NCBI GenBank assembly: GCA_011525385.1
Contig: WTGF01000111.1
Span: 62,001 to 126,000, forward strand
Direction: 5' to 3'
Origin: Chloroflexota bacterium
GTDB taxonomy: Bacteria > Chloroflexota > Anaerolineae > Aggregatilineales > Phototrophicaceae
DNA: 64,000 bases
Each line of letters starts with the position of its first letter. Position 1 is the first letter of the stretch. The notes beneath the pieces were generated by a model. That model saw nothing but the letters and a program-made list of their open reading frames with translations. It searched no databases and was not told the origin of the DNA. Positions 36,549 through 45,373 of the stretch are shown in pieces. The translations under genes and the position numbers were made by a program.

Positions 36549-38693
36549 CTATTCGTCCGCTTTTTGCAGTTCGTTGACATCGTCATTCGCGACCAATTTC
36601 ACGGTATGATGGGTCCGGAACAAGCTATACTGATCTGTGCGACCGGGGAGCAAGTTCAGCACGTTTTCGATTCTCATGATCGAGACCCACAGGTCAACGT
36701 CCCAACTGTCCTCTAGCCGAGTACTGACATTGGCCGCGCTGATCGTTTGATTCTCGTTGTACATTTCCAGCAAGACGCGAACGAATTCATCGCGCTCGGC
36801 CAGCAAGACCGCGACAAAGGCGCATTCCGGATTGAGCTCGATGCCCTTGGTGTTGTAGTCACTGCGCGGGTTTGGGTATTCTTGCACGGTGACCATCTCA
36901 TTGACGAGCAAGTATTCTACAGCGTATTGGAAAGTCACACCGCTATCGAATTCCCGCAGCCGACGGTGCAAACTGCCCAGCGGGCACCAGGCGAAATTAC
37001 GGAAACTGGTGAATTGCTGTACGCTCACGACGATGCGGGTGACCATGCGGGCCACTTCGGGATCCGTCTCAAAGAGCTTGTGCGGTGGAATGCCGAGCCA
37101 TTTGCGGCTGGCCAACTCCGCGTCGTCGACATCCTCTGCTGTTTTGCTCGGCACAGGACGCGGCGTTTCGACAGGAATCCTGATTACCGGCACCAGATCA
37201 TCCGGATTGTGGCGATGCGGCACCAATTCACGCTGCAAGACACGCTCGCGCACCAGACAATCAATCCAATGCGAGCGCCACTGGTCGCTTTCATTCATGC
37301 CGGGACGGTCGAGATCACGCTCCATTGCCAATCCCTTTAGCAAGAATCCATAATTGACATATTCCCAATTTCGCGCGCTCAAAGTGTTGATGACCCGACG
37401 AACCATGCGCTCCACAATCAACAAGGTCTTGTCAACCACCGGATTCTGATAACTCAACTCGACAGCGCCGGACGCTGAAAGCTGCTTCAAGATACCCAAT
37501 GAAATCGCCTGCGATACCAAATCTTGACCGCGTTCGGAGGAAATCACGTCGCCGACATCAATCAATTGCTCTATCAAGGCAGCCAAGGTGATCTCGCTGG
37601 AGGGATTAGCGCTCTGCAGCCGGTAGAATTGGATAATGACACTCGACCACTGAGACGGGATGAAGCTCTCGGCGTCGTCGGCAACCTCCACATGGCTGAG
37701 CGATTCATGTGTTTGCAGATCGGTGAAATCGTCAATGAATTCCAGATGCAAAGAGGGGTGGCTCTGCAAGAGGCGCCCGGTGCTGCCGCGCACACCCCAC
37801 AAAACGACGGTCTTGTTCCGCTGAAGCAATGGATTAATGACGTCATTGAAGTCGCGGTCGCTGCTTGCCAAGATGATGACATCGCCCGCTTCCGGATGGC
37901 CGGCATCGGTCAGGACGTCACGCGCCATGCGCATATCCGCGCTGTTCTTGCCCGGCAGGTTGAAGACAGGATCTATATTCGCCATCATCAGGCGAGACGG
38001 CGCGTCGTCCGCCACCTCTCTTCCTGAGGAATCGACCAATGGCGGCAAGGCGCCGCGCTGGCCCCAAGGGGCATAGGCGGACATTTTCACCAGTCGGCCG
38101 TGCGCCTGCGCCTGGGAGACAAAGCGTTCGATCAGGTGATCGAGATTGACGACGAATCCCTGCTCGTTCAAGCTAATTGAGATATTCTCGAAGTCGATGT
38201 ACACCCAGACATTCTTGGGCCGCAAGCCGTACAGGTTTTCCAGCGGCTGGACCAACACGTTCTTGGTGAACTCGATGCCTGGAACCGAATCCTTTTCGTT
38301 CCAAAGGCGGATACGAGCGTTAGCTGGCGTCTCCACCTTGTCAATGAGCGGGAGCAAATCTCCCGACCGGCTCGCGACGATCAACTCGTCGATCAGTTTG
38401 GGGTCTGTGGAGAAATAACGCTCTATAAGAAACTTGACCAGATCTTCACGTTCCGACACCTCAAGAATCTCGTAACCGGCGCTGCGGAAAATCGTCTGCG
38501 GATCGACAGGCCAATCACCTTGTTCGGAATCCCAATTTGCCACGGCCACCGCCGTCAGCATGGACGAGTCGTACAGGCCTGCTACCAGAGCGGCGTTACC
38601 GCGCAAGGCTACTGCCAACTCCTGAAGGTCTATTCCCTCTTGCGAAGCGAATTGCAGGATGTCATCGGCGTCAACAATCAAATAGGCTGTCAT
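36549..38693 (-). CDS. Tandem NYN (LabA/PIN-like) domain protein with C-terminal helical/winged-helix-like region
   Basis: 714 residues. The second domain (about 158-320) is a typical NYN nuclease fold: VYIDFEN with Asp167 and Asn170, KNSADMRMARD with Asp253 and Asp259, and ILASSDRDF with Asp279 and Asp281 keep the acidic residues expected for Mg-dependent RNase activity. The first 140 residues look like a decayed copy of the same fold (LIVDADD, LTAVAVANWD, FRSAGYEILEV, IVASRSGDLLPL, ARIRLW) with only part of the acidic set. The last 390 residues are unassigned, with winged-helix-like stretches. An RNA target is inferred. AGGA precedes the ATG, with a long structured leader and its own promoter. 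Confidence 0.8.
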   Translation of the reverse strand: MTAYLIVDADDILQFASQEGIDLQELAVALRGNAALVAGLYDSSMLTAVAVANWDSEQGDWPVDPQTIFRSAGYEILEVSEREDLVKFLIERYFSTDPKLIDELIVASRSGDLLPLIDKVETPANARIRLWNEKDSVPGIEFTKNVLVQPLENLYGLRPKNVWVYIDFENISISLNEQGFVVNLDHLIERFVSQAQAHGRLVKMSAYAPWGQRGALPPLVDSSGREVADDAPSRLMMANIDPVFNLPGKNSADMRMARDVLTDAGHPEAGDVIILASSDRDFNDVINPLLQRNKTVVLWGVRGSTGRLLQSHPSLHLEFIDDFTDLQTHESLSHVEVADDAESFIPSQWSSVIIQFYRLQSANPSSEITLAALIEQLIDVGDVISSERGQDLVSQAISLGILKQLSASGAVELSYQNPVVDKTLLIVERMVRRVINTLSARNWEYVNYGFLLKGLAMERDLDRPGMNESDQWRSHWIDCLVRERVLQRELVPHRHNPDDLVPVIRIPVETPRPVPSKTAEDVDDAELASRKWLGIPPHKLFETDPEVARMVTRIVVSVQQFTSFRNFAWCPLGSLHRRLREFDSGVTFQYAVEYLLVNEMVTVQEYPNPRSDYNTKGIELNPECAFVAVLLAERDEFVRVLLEMYNENQTISAANVSTRLEDSWDVDLWVSIMRIENVLNLLPGRTDQYSLFRTHHTVKLVANDDVNELQKADE

Positions 38694-38953
38694 TATTCTG
38701 TCCTAATAAATCAAGCCACCAACCCGACATGGCGCAGGCAAGTGGCATGCACAAAGCCGCCGTGCCGAAGCACGGGCAAGCAAATTTTGCTTAGATCTGG
38801 TTGCAACAATCATCGCATCATTCAAAGAAAAATAAGTACAGGTACGTTTCAGTCTAGCACTGTAAGCTAATCTCCACAAATGCCAGCAGCAGCAAACTGT
38901 CCGATCCGTAAATGTACTTTTTTTCAGTTTACCTTCCCGACTAAAGCTCAAAG
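38694..38953 (-). promoter_or_regulatory. Long structured 5' leader of the NYN gene
   Basis: About 260 bases lie between the predicted start and the NYN ATG with no credible gene. On the minus strand it contains AAGCAAA/TTTGCTT arms, then a 6-bp stem closed by a cUUCGg tetraloop (CCGTGC TTCG GCACGG, 38775-38760), then GCCAC/GTGGC arms close to the start codon. UUCG hairpins are very stable, so the RNA is probably folded. It matches no riboswitch I recognise. Confidence 0.45.
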
Positions 38954-38959
38954 GACGCC

Positions 38960-38988
38960 ATTGTACAGGAGTTTTTCAATTGTGTCTA
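38960..38988 (-). promoter_or_regulatory. Sigma70-type promoter for the NYN gene
   Basis: Minus strand: TAGACA (38988-38983, 5 of 6), a 17-base spacer, TACAAT (38965-38960, 5 of 6). An ATTGTG/CACAAT inverted repeat (8-base spacer) overlaps the -35 and could be an operator. Confidence 0.6.
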
Positions 38989-39043
38989 TTTTCACAATAC
39001 AAGATTCGCATTAGAAGTCTCATACCATGACGCGAACGTGAAA

Positions 39044-39084
39044 AAGGGAAATTAAAAGCGCGCCGCTAGGACTGTAGACGCGCT
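39044..39084 (-). terminator. Rho-independent terminator of proS
   Basis: AGCGCG (39057-39062) pairs with CGCGCT (39079-39084). On the minus strand the stem is followed by TTTTAATTTCCC. It lies about 30 bases after the proS stop. Confidence 0.65.
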
Positions 39085-39113
39085 CTTCATTTACTTGTAT
39101 ACACGAATATCGT

Positions 39114-40556
39114 CTAATAGGCTTTCGCAAAGAGGGCGACTTTTTGGGCAGGTTGCCCAGTCTTGACGCAAAAGCCCCTTCCCCCCGGTTGGTCAAACGG
39201 GAAGCAGCGGATCGTGGCCCCCGTTTCGTCTTTGACGGCCAACTCATCTTCGTCCGATCCGCTCCACCAGGCGCGCGCCCAATTCCCGCCCTCAACAACC
39301 TGTCTCATTTCGTCGTAGGTGCCAACGTCACTGATATGCCGGTCGCGGAAGGCGCGCGCGTCTTCCAAGAGATTAGCCTGTATCGCGTTCAACAGCGCCT
39401 CTAGCGCGTCCGCAATGCCGTCCTGGGAAACAAACTGTTTGCCTTCGCGCCCCGGGACGTCCCGACGCGCCAGCACCGCATTATTTTTCTGTACGTCTTT
39501 GGGTCCGATTTCGAGGCGAACCGGGACGCCGCGCATCTCCCAGTCGTTGAACTTGAATCCGGGTGATTGCCCCTCCCGTCGATCGACATGTACACGGATG
39601 CCGGCCGCACTGATTTGGCTTTCCAACCTGTTGACCGTCTCCATAACCAGCGGTTTTTGATCGTCCTTGCGATAAATGGGAACAATCACGACCTGATACG
39701 GCGCCAACTTCGGCGGCAAGCGCAGCCCCTTGTCGTCGCCGTGTGTCATCACCACTGCGCCTACCATGCGTGTACTCAAGCCCCAGGACGTCGTCCAGCA
39801 ATAAGCCTGCGCATTGTTCTCCGCCAGATAACGAATGTCAAAAGCTTTGGCGAAGTTCTGGCCCAAATTGTGGCTCGTGCCCGACTGCAGTGCCCTTTTG
39901 TCACGCATCATCGCCTCGATCGTATAGGTGCGCAAGGCGCCCGCGAAACGTTCCATGCGGCTTTTTTCGCCCTTGATTACCGGGATTGCGGCATCTTCCA
40001 TGGCGAAATCGGCATAGATGTCCAACATCTGCAATGTCTCTTCTTCGGCTTCGTCGTGGGTCGCGTGCGCGGTGTGCCCCTCTTGCCAGAGAAATTCGGC
40101 CGTGCGCAGGAAAGGACGCGTCCGCAACTCCCAACGTACGACGTTGGACCATTGATTGATCAGCAGCGGCAAGTCGCGATAGGACTGAATCCAGTCGCTA
40201 AAGGCCTCGCCAATGACCGTTTCGGAAGTCGGCCTCACCACCAAGGGTTCTTCAAGTTCCTTCCCGCCGGCGTGCGTGACCACTGCTAGCTCGGGACTGA
40301 AACCCTCGACATGCTGCGCTTCTCGCTTGATATAACTTTCCGGTATAAAGAGCGGGAAATAGGCATTCTGATGACCTGTCGCTTTGAAGCGTCGGTCCAA
40401 ACCGCCCTTGATGCCCTCCCAGATTTCATAGCCATAGGGCTTGATAATCACACAGCCCCGAACTGGCGACGGCGCCGCCAGGTCAGCGCGATAGACGATT
40501 TCGTTATACCAACGCGAGAAATCTTTGCTTTGGGCTGTAACAGCCTGTTCCGACAT
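39114..40556 (-). CDS. proS: Prolyl-tRNA synthetase, archaeal/eukaryotic type
   Basis: 480 residues. It charges tRNA(Pro). The class II core begins with VRGCVIIKPYGYEIWEGI, has RPTSETVIGEAF (motif 2 region), and LRTRPFLRTAEFLWQEGHTAHAT. There is no INS editing insertion between motifs 2 and 3. The C-terminal zinc-binding-like extension ends in the characteristic Tyr (KAY). This is the ProS type 3 found in Archaea, eukaryotes and some bacteria, including Chloroflexota. Lack of INS fits the stand-alone YbaK-type deacylase at 5252. A terminator follows it. Confidence 0.94.
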   Translation of the reverse strand: MSEQAVTAQSKDFSRWYNEIVYRADLAAPSPVRGCVIIKPYGYEIWEGIKGGLDRRFKATGHQNAYFPLFIPESYIKREAQHVEGFSPELAVVTHAGGKELEEPLVVRPTSETVIGEAFSDWIQSYRDLPLLINQWSNVVRWELRTRPFLRTAEFLWQEGHTAHATHDEAEEETLQMLDIYADFAMEDAAIPVIKGEKSRMERFAGALRTYTIEAMMRDKRALQSGTSHNLGQNFAKAFDIRYLAENNAQAYCWTTSWGLSTRMVGAVVMTHGDDKGLRLPPKLAPYQVVIVPIYRKDDQKPLVMETVNRLESQISAAGIRVHVDRREGQSPGFKFNDWEMRGVPVRLEIGPKDVQKNNAVLARRDVPGREGKQFVSQDGIADALEALLNAIQANLLEDARAFRDRHISDVGTYDEMRQVVEGGNWARAWWSGSDEDELAVKDETGATIRCFPFDQPGGRGFCVKTGQPAQKVALFAKAY

Positions 40557-40656
40557 TTGAACACGATCCTCTTAAACGATTACGCGATTAGAATTCACGA
40601 GACCTTGCTAATGCCTCGCGCTGCCCCGTCCGTACGCTTCCTGCACGGTGCCAGGT

Positions 40657-40662
40657 ATTATA
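40657..40662 (-). promoter_or_regulatory. Possible -10 box upstream of proS
   Basis: A perfect TATAAT on the minus strand about 100 bases before the proS ATG. No -35 at normal spacing; TTGACG lies only 8 bases upstream. No T-box features (specifier loop, T-box bulge) were seen in the leader. Confidence 0.3.
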
Positions 40663-40734
40663 ATGCGCCGCGTCAAGAATGATAGCCTATAACAAGTTGG
40701 GGCCTGGATACGCTGGCAAGGAAGACCACATCAG

Positions 40735-41076
40735 CTAATCCAGCTTGGGGTTACGGTCGCCGTCCCCAGTAACTGGCGCGGGCCAATCGCGCTTGCGGTT
40801 TTTGGCGAGCTTTTTCATAACTTCTTCACCAAGATCAACACCGTTGATTTCGGCCAATTGCAGCAGATACAGCATCACATCCGCCAGTTCTTCGGCCAGA
40901 GCCGCCGGGTCGGCGCACTCTTCGCTCCATTGGAAGTGTTCCAGGACTTCACTTGCTTCCAAGACCAGCGAGATGGCCAGGTTCCGCTGACTCTGCGGTT
41001 TGGAGGAACCCTCGTCAATCCAGCCCTTGCTTTGGACAAAGTCGCGCATGGCCGCCGTCAGGGTTTCCAGGTCCAT
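40735..41076 (-). CDS. MazG-like nucleotide pyrophosphohydrolase (RS21-C6/dCTPase type)
   Basis: 113 residues. An all-alpha house-cleaning enzyme that hydrolyses non-canonical or excess dNTPs. The metal-binding EXXE (Glu40, Glu43) and EXXD (Glu63, Asp66) motifs lie in LVLEASEVLEHFQW and EELADVMLYLLQLAE. KLAKNRKRDWP near the end is the usual C-terminal helix. Substrate unknown. It lies between proS and the sugar transferase gene on the same strand. Confidence 0.88.
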   Translation of the reverse strand: MDLETLTAAMRDFVQSKGWIDEGSSKPQSQRNLAISLVLEASEVLEHFQWSEECADPAALAEELADVMLYLLQLAEINGVDLGEEVMKKLAKNRKRDWPAPVTGDGDRNPKLD

Positions 41077-41098
41077 GTTTTGCTGTCGCCTCCGCAGA

Positions 41099-42571
41099 TC
41101 AATACGCGTTTGGGCTCGAGCGAGTCAAGGACTGCCAGATAGTGCGAATGATGATCTTGATATCCAGCCAGAGAGACCAGTTTTCCACATACAGCAGGTC
41201 AAAGCGCGTACGATCGGCGATCGACGTATCGCCACGCAAGCCTTCGACCTGCGCCAATCCGGTCATGCCGGATTTCTCGCGCAAGCGGGTCATATAATTC
41301 GGGATCTGACTGCGGAATCGCTGCACATACATCGGACGCTCCGGTCGCGGACCTACCAGGCTCATATGACCCACAATAACGTTGATCAACTGAGGGATCT
41401 CGTCCCAGTTGCTGCGACGCATAAAACGGCCGATACGGGTGACGCGCGGGTCGTTTTCGACCGTCCAGGTTTGTCCCTGTGATTCCGCATCGGAGCGCAT
41501 TGAGCGAAACTTGATCATGGGAAAGGGACGTTCATCTTGCCCCATGCGCCACTGCCAGTAGAAGACCGATCCACGAGATTCCAGGCGGATCAAGAGCGCG
41601 GTCAACAACATGAGCGGTGAAAGCAAGATGAGGCCGAGCGACGCGCCGATGAGATCCAGCCCGCGCTTCAAGCTCAACTTCCAACCGCGCAAGGCGATGT
41701 CGCGTACAGTCAGCAACGGTGTTCCGCCAAGGTCGTCGACATTAAGATCGCCGGCCATATAGGAGAAGAGATCGGGATACACTTTTATGTCGACGCGCCC
41801 GCGCTGACAGAGGTTAATCAACTCAACCAGCTCGCCTCGGCGCGGATCGGACAAGGCGACAATCACCTGCTCCACCATATGCTCGTCGATCAAGCGCGGA
41901 ATATCCGCGTATTTGCCGATAATGGAGATGCCCGGGATTTCGTCCTGACTTTCATTCGCGCTCACGATGCCCACAATGTCATATCCAAGTGAAGGGCTAT
42001 TGCGTATTTTTTCAGTGATTTCATGGGCGATGCGCCCCTCGCCCACGATCAGCAAGTTGTCGCGCAGGACGCCCTGCCGGCGCAGGGAAGCCCAAACTCG
42101 TCTGTGAATCTCGCGGCCCAGGCCAGTGAGTAACATGCTGAAAAACCATACGTAGAACAAGAGACTGCGCGGATAGATCGCTTCGAATGCGGTATTTTGC
42201 AGCACGAATTCCTGGATGCCGCTTGCCAGCAGCGTACCCAGAGTAACGACGCCAAGGACATTGCGAAACTGATCAATACGGCTGGAGGCGCGCTTGAGAT
42301 GGTACAACTGTGAAAAATAGAACATCAGAATGATCGTCGACACATGCAAGACGATCATTGGAGCGAAATTGGCAATGGGGGGCTGATCCTGTGGACGAGC
42401 AAAAAACGGCAGGCTTTCTCGCGCTTCGTAGCCCAGTATGAATGCCGTTACAAGCATGGCGACATCGGCAAGGAACAAAGAAACGGTGGAAAGGGCCTTC
42501 AGATGTTCGTTGTTCCAGCGATAGGATCTAGGCGCTAGCCGGACAGAGTCGGATTGCGGATCTCCTTCCAC
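41099..42571 (-). CDS. Undecaprenyl-phosphate sugar phosphotransferase (polyprenyl glycosylphosphotransferase)
   Basis: About 490 residues. It starts lipid-linked glycan assembly by moving a sugar 1-phosphate to undecaprenyl phosphate. Four N-terminal TM helices precede a Rossmann-like CoA-binding domain (LLIVGEGRIAHEI). One more TM leads to the catalytic domain with KRGLDLIGASLGLI, MIKFRSMR and DEIPQLINVIVGHMSLVGPRP. The open frame extends to 42793 but would overlap the GT2 gene by 258 bases with unconserved sequence. I prefer a GTG at 42571, with a G-rich site (AAAGGGGGG) about 8 bases upstream and a 37-base overlap with the GT2 gene. The start is uncertain. Confidence 0.88.
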   Translation of the reverse strand: MEGDPQSDSVRLAPRSYRWNNEHLKALSTVSLFLADVAMLVTAFILGYEARESLPFFARPQDQPPIANFAPMIVLHVSTIILMFYFSQLYHLKRASSRIDQFRNVLGVVTLGTLLASGIQEFVLQNTAFEAIYPRSLLFYVWFFSMLLTGLGREIHRRVWASLRRQGVLRDNLLIVGEGRIAHEITEKIRNSPSLGYDIVGIVSANESQDEIPGISIIGKYADIPRLIDEHMVEQVIVALSDPRRGELVELINLCQRGRVDIKVYPDLFSYMAGDLNVDDLGGTPLLTVRDIALRGWKLSLKRGLDLIGASLGLILLSPLMLLTALLIRLESRGSVFYWQWRMGQDERPFPMIKFRSMRSDAESQGQTWTVENDPRVTRIGRFMRRSNWDEIPQLINVIVGHMSLVGPRPERPMYVQRFRSQIPNYMTRLREKSGMTGLAQVEGLRGDTSIADRTRFDLLYVENWSLWLDIKIIIRTIWQSLTRSSPNAY

Positions 42572-43440
42572 AGGTCGGGCCCCCCTTTCAGCAACAAGGC
42601 CGCCATAATCATCAGGTGTAAAGGCAGATTCGTAGTCTGTCGAAAGTGCTTGCGATAGAAGATCAACATGGCGCGCCAAAACTCGAACTGCGCTTTTTTT
42701 GATCGGGTGCTCGCCGCTCGTTTGACGTGACGCACCGTTACAACTGGATAATACCAGATTTTGTAGCCCGCTTGCTTCATGCGATAGGCCCAATCCAGAT
42801 CTTCGCCATACATGAAGAAACTTTCGTCCAGCAGACCTGCTTTGGCTATGGCTTCTTTCCGCACCTGCATATAGGCGCCGACCACGGAATCCACTTCCAA
42901 CTCCTGGTTTTCGTCGGCAAACGTCATGTTGTAGCGACCAAAACGGCGGTTGCGCGGAAAGAGTCTTGCCAATCCGGAATAATGGTAAAAGCTCACCATC
43001 GGGGTCGGAAAGCCACGACGACAGGCTTTGTCCAGGCTGCCGTCAAGCAGGGTCAGCTTCGGTCCCGCTGCGCCAACGTCCGGCCGCGAATCCATAAATT
43101 GGATCATGCGATAAAGAGCGTCGGCGGGCAATTCCGTATCCGGATTCAATAACAGGGCATAACGCGGCGCGCCCGCCTTCACTTCGCCCTGGTCGCTGAA
43201 ACCGAGATGTCGCAATCCAATATTGTTGGCGCGAGGATAGCCGACGTTCTCGGCATTGGCGATGACTTGCGCATCCGGGAAATCGCTGCCGACCATCGCC
43301 ACGCTGCCATCAGTTGACGCGTTGTCGACGACGACCACGCTGAATCTAAAATCACCCTCGCTCGCAAAAACGGTCTCGAGGCAGCGCCGCAAGTGCTCGC
43401 GAGTATTCCAATTAACGATGACGATGCCGATGTCCTGCAC
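42535..43440 (-). CDS. Glycosyltransferase family 2 (rhamnosyltransferase-like)
   Basis: 301 residues, GT-A fold. VIVNWNTREHLRRCLETV opens the domain, VVDNAST at 38-44 is the nucleotide-binding segment, NPDTE at 99-103 the DxD-like metal site, and FMYGEDLDWAYRMKQAG the acceptor-binding loop. The C-terminal KHFRQTTNLPLHLMIM may be membrane associated. It resembles WbbL-type transferases of cell-surface glycans. Its neighbour is the lipid-linked sugar initiating enzyme, so they probably act in one pathway. Confidence 0.88.
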   Translation of the reverse strand: MQDIGIVIVNWNTREHLRRCLETVFASEGDFRFSVVVVDNASTDGSVAMVGSDFPDAQVIANAENVGYPRANNIGLRHLGFSDQGEVKAGAPRYALLLNPDTELPADALYRMIQFMDSRPDVGAAGPKLTLLDGSLDKACRRGFPTPMVSFYHYSGLARLFPRNRRFGRYNMTFADENQELEVDSVVGAYMQVRKEAIAKAGLLDESFFMYGEDLDWAYRMKQAGYKIWYYPVVTVRHVKRAASTRSKKAQFEFWRAMLIFYRKHFRQTTNLPLHLMIMAALLLKGGPDLWKEIRNPTLSG

Positions 43441-43519
43441 TGATACCTCTGTTTTAACAAACCGCGATTCGCGGTAGCCAAGCCGGTTTACTATTTTCTA
43501 TGATCTCGGTAGCCCAAAT

Positions 43520-43538
43520 TCGCTGCCGCCGAGCGGCT
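43520..43538. repeat. 19-bp repeat with a GCCGC/GCGGC core, copy A
   Basis: TCGCTGCCGCCGAGCGGCT, identical to 48142-48160. The core is a perfect 5-bp inverted repeat with a 3-base loop. Here it is in the spacer between the GT39 and GT2 genes. Confidence 0.6.
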
Positions 43539-43604
43539 GTAGCAACAGTTTTCAATTATACACTGAGGAAAGTCTATCACGGCTTATGAGTCGCTACACG
43601 CTAT

Positions 43605-45293
43605 CTACTGCCCTGTCTCACAACTCTGGGGATTAAGGCAGTACAGAATCAGTCCCGGGTTGTGATAATAGGCCGCCATATTCATCATCGCTTGAGAGCC
43701 CGTCCAGGTCGGGCGCGCGATCTCGGCCAAGCGCGAATAGCGATCGTCGAGGGTTTCCAGGTAGGCGCGCTGCTCTTCAATGACAGCGGTCGGGACGATC
43801 CATTCCGAGCGATAGATATCAAAAGCGCGCGCATCGGAAATGATCAAATAATCGAAGTCGTCGCCTGAGGGCAGGTCTTCGGCGTATCCGACAAAATGCT
43901 GATAGTTTGGGTATATCGCCGAATCCAAGGGCACATTGTAAGAACCGTTGATGAAAAAACGGGATCCTGACGGGATGTTGTTATGGATCCAGCGCAGCAT
44001 GATCTGTCGGGTATCCGGCTGGGAAAACATCTTTGCCGCTTGTACCGACAGCGTCAAGGGCTGTACGATCAAGAGAAGCGCGACGCCGGGCATGAGAAGA
44101 CGCGGCGACAGCGCTATCCGTTCAACCAGCCATCCAGCGCCGATGGCCGAGAGAAGCGCCATGAAGGGCAAGATCTGAATCAACTGATGTTCGCTGTGCC
44201 CGGGCCGGACTGTTCGCAGCACCACCAGCGAGTATGCCAGCAACATCAGGATAAGGAGCGCGACGACGAGCAATACTGAGTTCTGTTGCAAATGGCGCGT
44301 CGACGGTCTCTGATTCCAGGCCGCATAAGTTGAAAGCGTCATCAGCAAGATGGCGGGGATGCCCAAAGCATAGAGAGCGGTATAGGTCAGCAGATATCGC
44401 AGTCCGGTCCACTGATCGACAAGGAAGAAACTGTGAACTTGCCCGGGCATTTTGTATTGCTCGACGATCCGTGACACGTCGTACCAGAAATGACCGAAGT
44501 CGCGAAGGATATACGGAGAGGCCAGAAAGAAAAACAAAGGCATCGCCAGCCAGCCGGCAAGGGCTACCGACAGCATACGCCGCGTACGGTATCGATACAA
44601 GAGAACCAGCCCAGCCGGAGCAACGATCAACGCGACGGCCGCCGCATTGTAAAAGGTCGATGCGGCCAGGCCGGTGGCAATGCCGGCTAGAATGTACATC
44701 CTTTGGCGCCATCGACTGCCGCGGCTGTAAAGAGATGCCGCGCAAGCCCACATGGCAAGCATCATCAATGCCGTAGCGGGTACACTCGGCTTGACGTAAT
44801 GCGCATGCACAACCAGTGAATATGAGCACCCGACCAAGAGCCCGGCACAAATTGCCGCGTACCTCCCCGCTATGATCCGAGCGCTGGCGTAGGCGCAGGC
44901 AACCATCACCAGACCGCCCAGGACGCTATAGATTCTGGAAAAGACATAGAGCGGGAACGCGGCGTAGTTGCGCAAGGTTTGCCCGTCGCGGTCTTCAAGC
45001 GAGAGACCGCGCGTAGCGCCTGTCAATTGGTAGAGCAAAAAATTGCTGTTGATGATGAGCGAGGGATAATTGAAAAACTCCGGATTCAGACGCCGTTTCA
45101 ATGACATTTCCACTGGAATCGCGACATTGTGGAAAGAATCCGGATTCACTGGCAGTTGTTCGTGCGCCATGCCATAGGGGGCGTAGGATGGGAAATATTC
45201 GGGTTCCAGCCAGCCGTATCCGATGCCGGCGATCCGCAAGCCCGCCGCGAATAGCAGCAGTATTGTCACCGCCCAGCAATCAATTCGTCGCAT
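43605..45293 (-). CDS. Membrane glycosyltransferase, GT39/PMT-ArnT-like
   Basis: 562 residues with about 9-10 TM segments. After the first TM a large extracytoplasmic loop carries acidic residues (GYGWLEPEYFPSYAPYG and LPVNPDSFHN) near where these lipid-phosphate-sugar enzymes keep the catalytic acid. HAHYVKPSVPATALMMLA resembles the PMT_2 region. The C-terminal 120 residues are soluble. It probably uses a polyprenyl-phosphate sugar to glycosylate a protein or glycan; donor and acceptor are unknown. It lies 80 bases downstream of murE. Confidence 0.78.
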   Translation of the reverse strand: MRRIDCWAVTILLLFAAGLRIAGIGYGWLEPEYFPSYAPYGMAHEQLPVNPDSFHNVAIPVEMSLKRRLNPEFFNYPSLIINSNFLLYQLTGATRGLSLEDRDGQTLRNYAAFPLYVFSRIYSVLGGLVMVACAYASARIIAGRYAAICAGLLVGCSYSLVVHAHYVKPSVPATALMMLAMWACAASLYSRGSRWRQRMYILAGIATGLAASTFYNAAAVALIVAPAGLVLLYRYRTRRMLSVALAGWLAMPLFFFLASPYILRDFGHFWYDVSRIVEQYKMPGQVHSFFLVDQWTGLRYLLTYTALYALGIPAILLMTLSTYAAWNQRPSTRHLQQNSVLLVVALLILMLLAYSLVVLRTVRPGHSEHQLIQILPFMALLSAIGAGWLVERIALSPRLLMPGVALLLIVQPLTLSVQAAKMFSQPDTRQIMLRWIHNNIPSGSRFFINGSYNVPLDSAIYPNYQHFVGYAEDLPSGDDFDYLIISDARAFDIYRSEWIVPTAVIEEQRAYLETLDDRYSRLAEIARPTWTGSQAMMNMAAYYHNPGLILYCLNPQSCETGQ

Positions 45294-45373
45294 CGAGTGA
45301 CTCTACCTCATATGCTGATCGGCAAATGTCGGGACGCTCAGGCTGAACATGGCCGCCGGAACCGCTGTCAGAA

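Noticed and set aside
38703-38951. 82-codon minus-strand open frame upstream of the NYN gene
   Set aside because: No ribosome site, Cys/Arg-rich random composition, and it overlaps the structured leader.
40557-40734. Possible T-box riboswitch upstream of proS
   Set aside because: The leader is only about 100 bases from the likely start, and no T-box sequence, specifier loop or terminator/antiterminator pair is visible.
42572-42793. N-terminal extension of the sugar phosphotransferase to 42793
   Set aside because: It would overlap the GT2 gene by 258 bases, and the added residues resemble nothing in the family.
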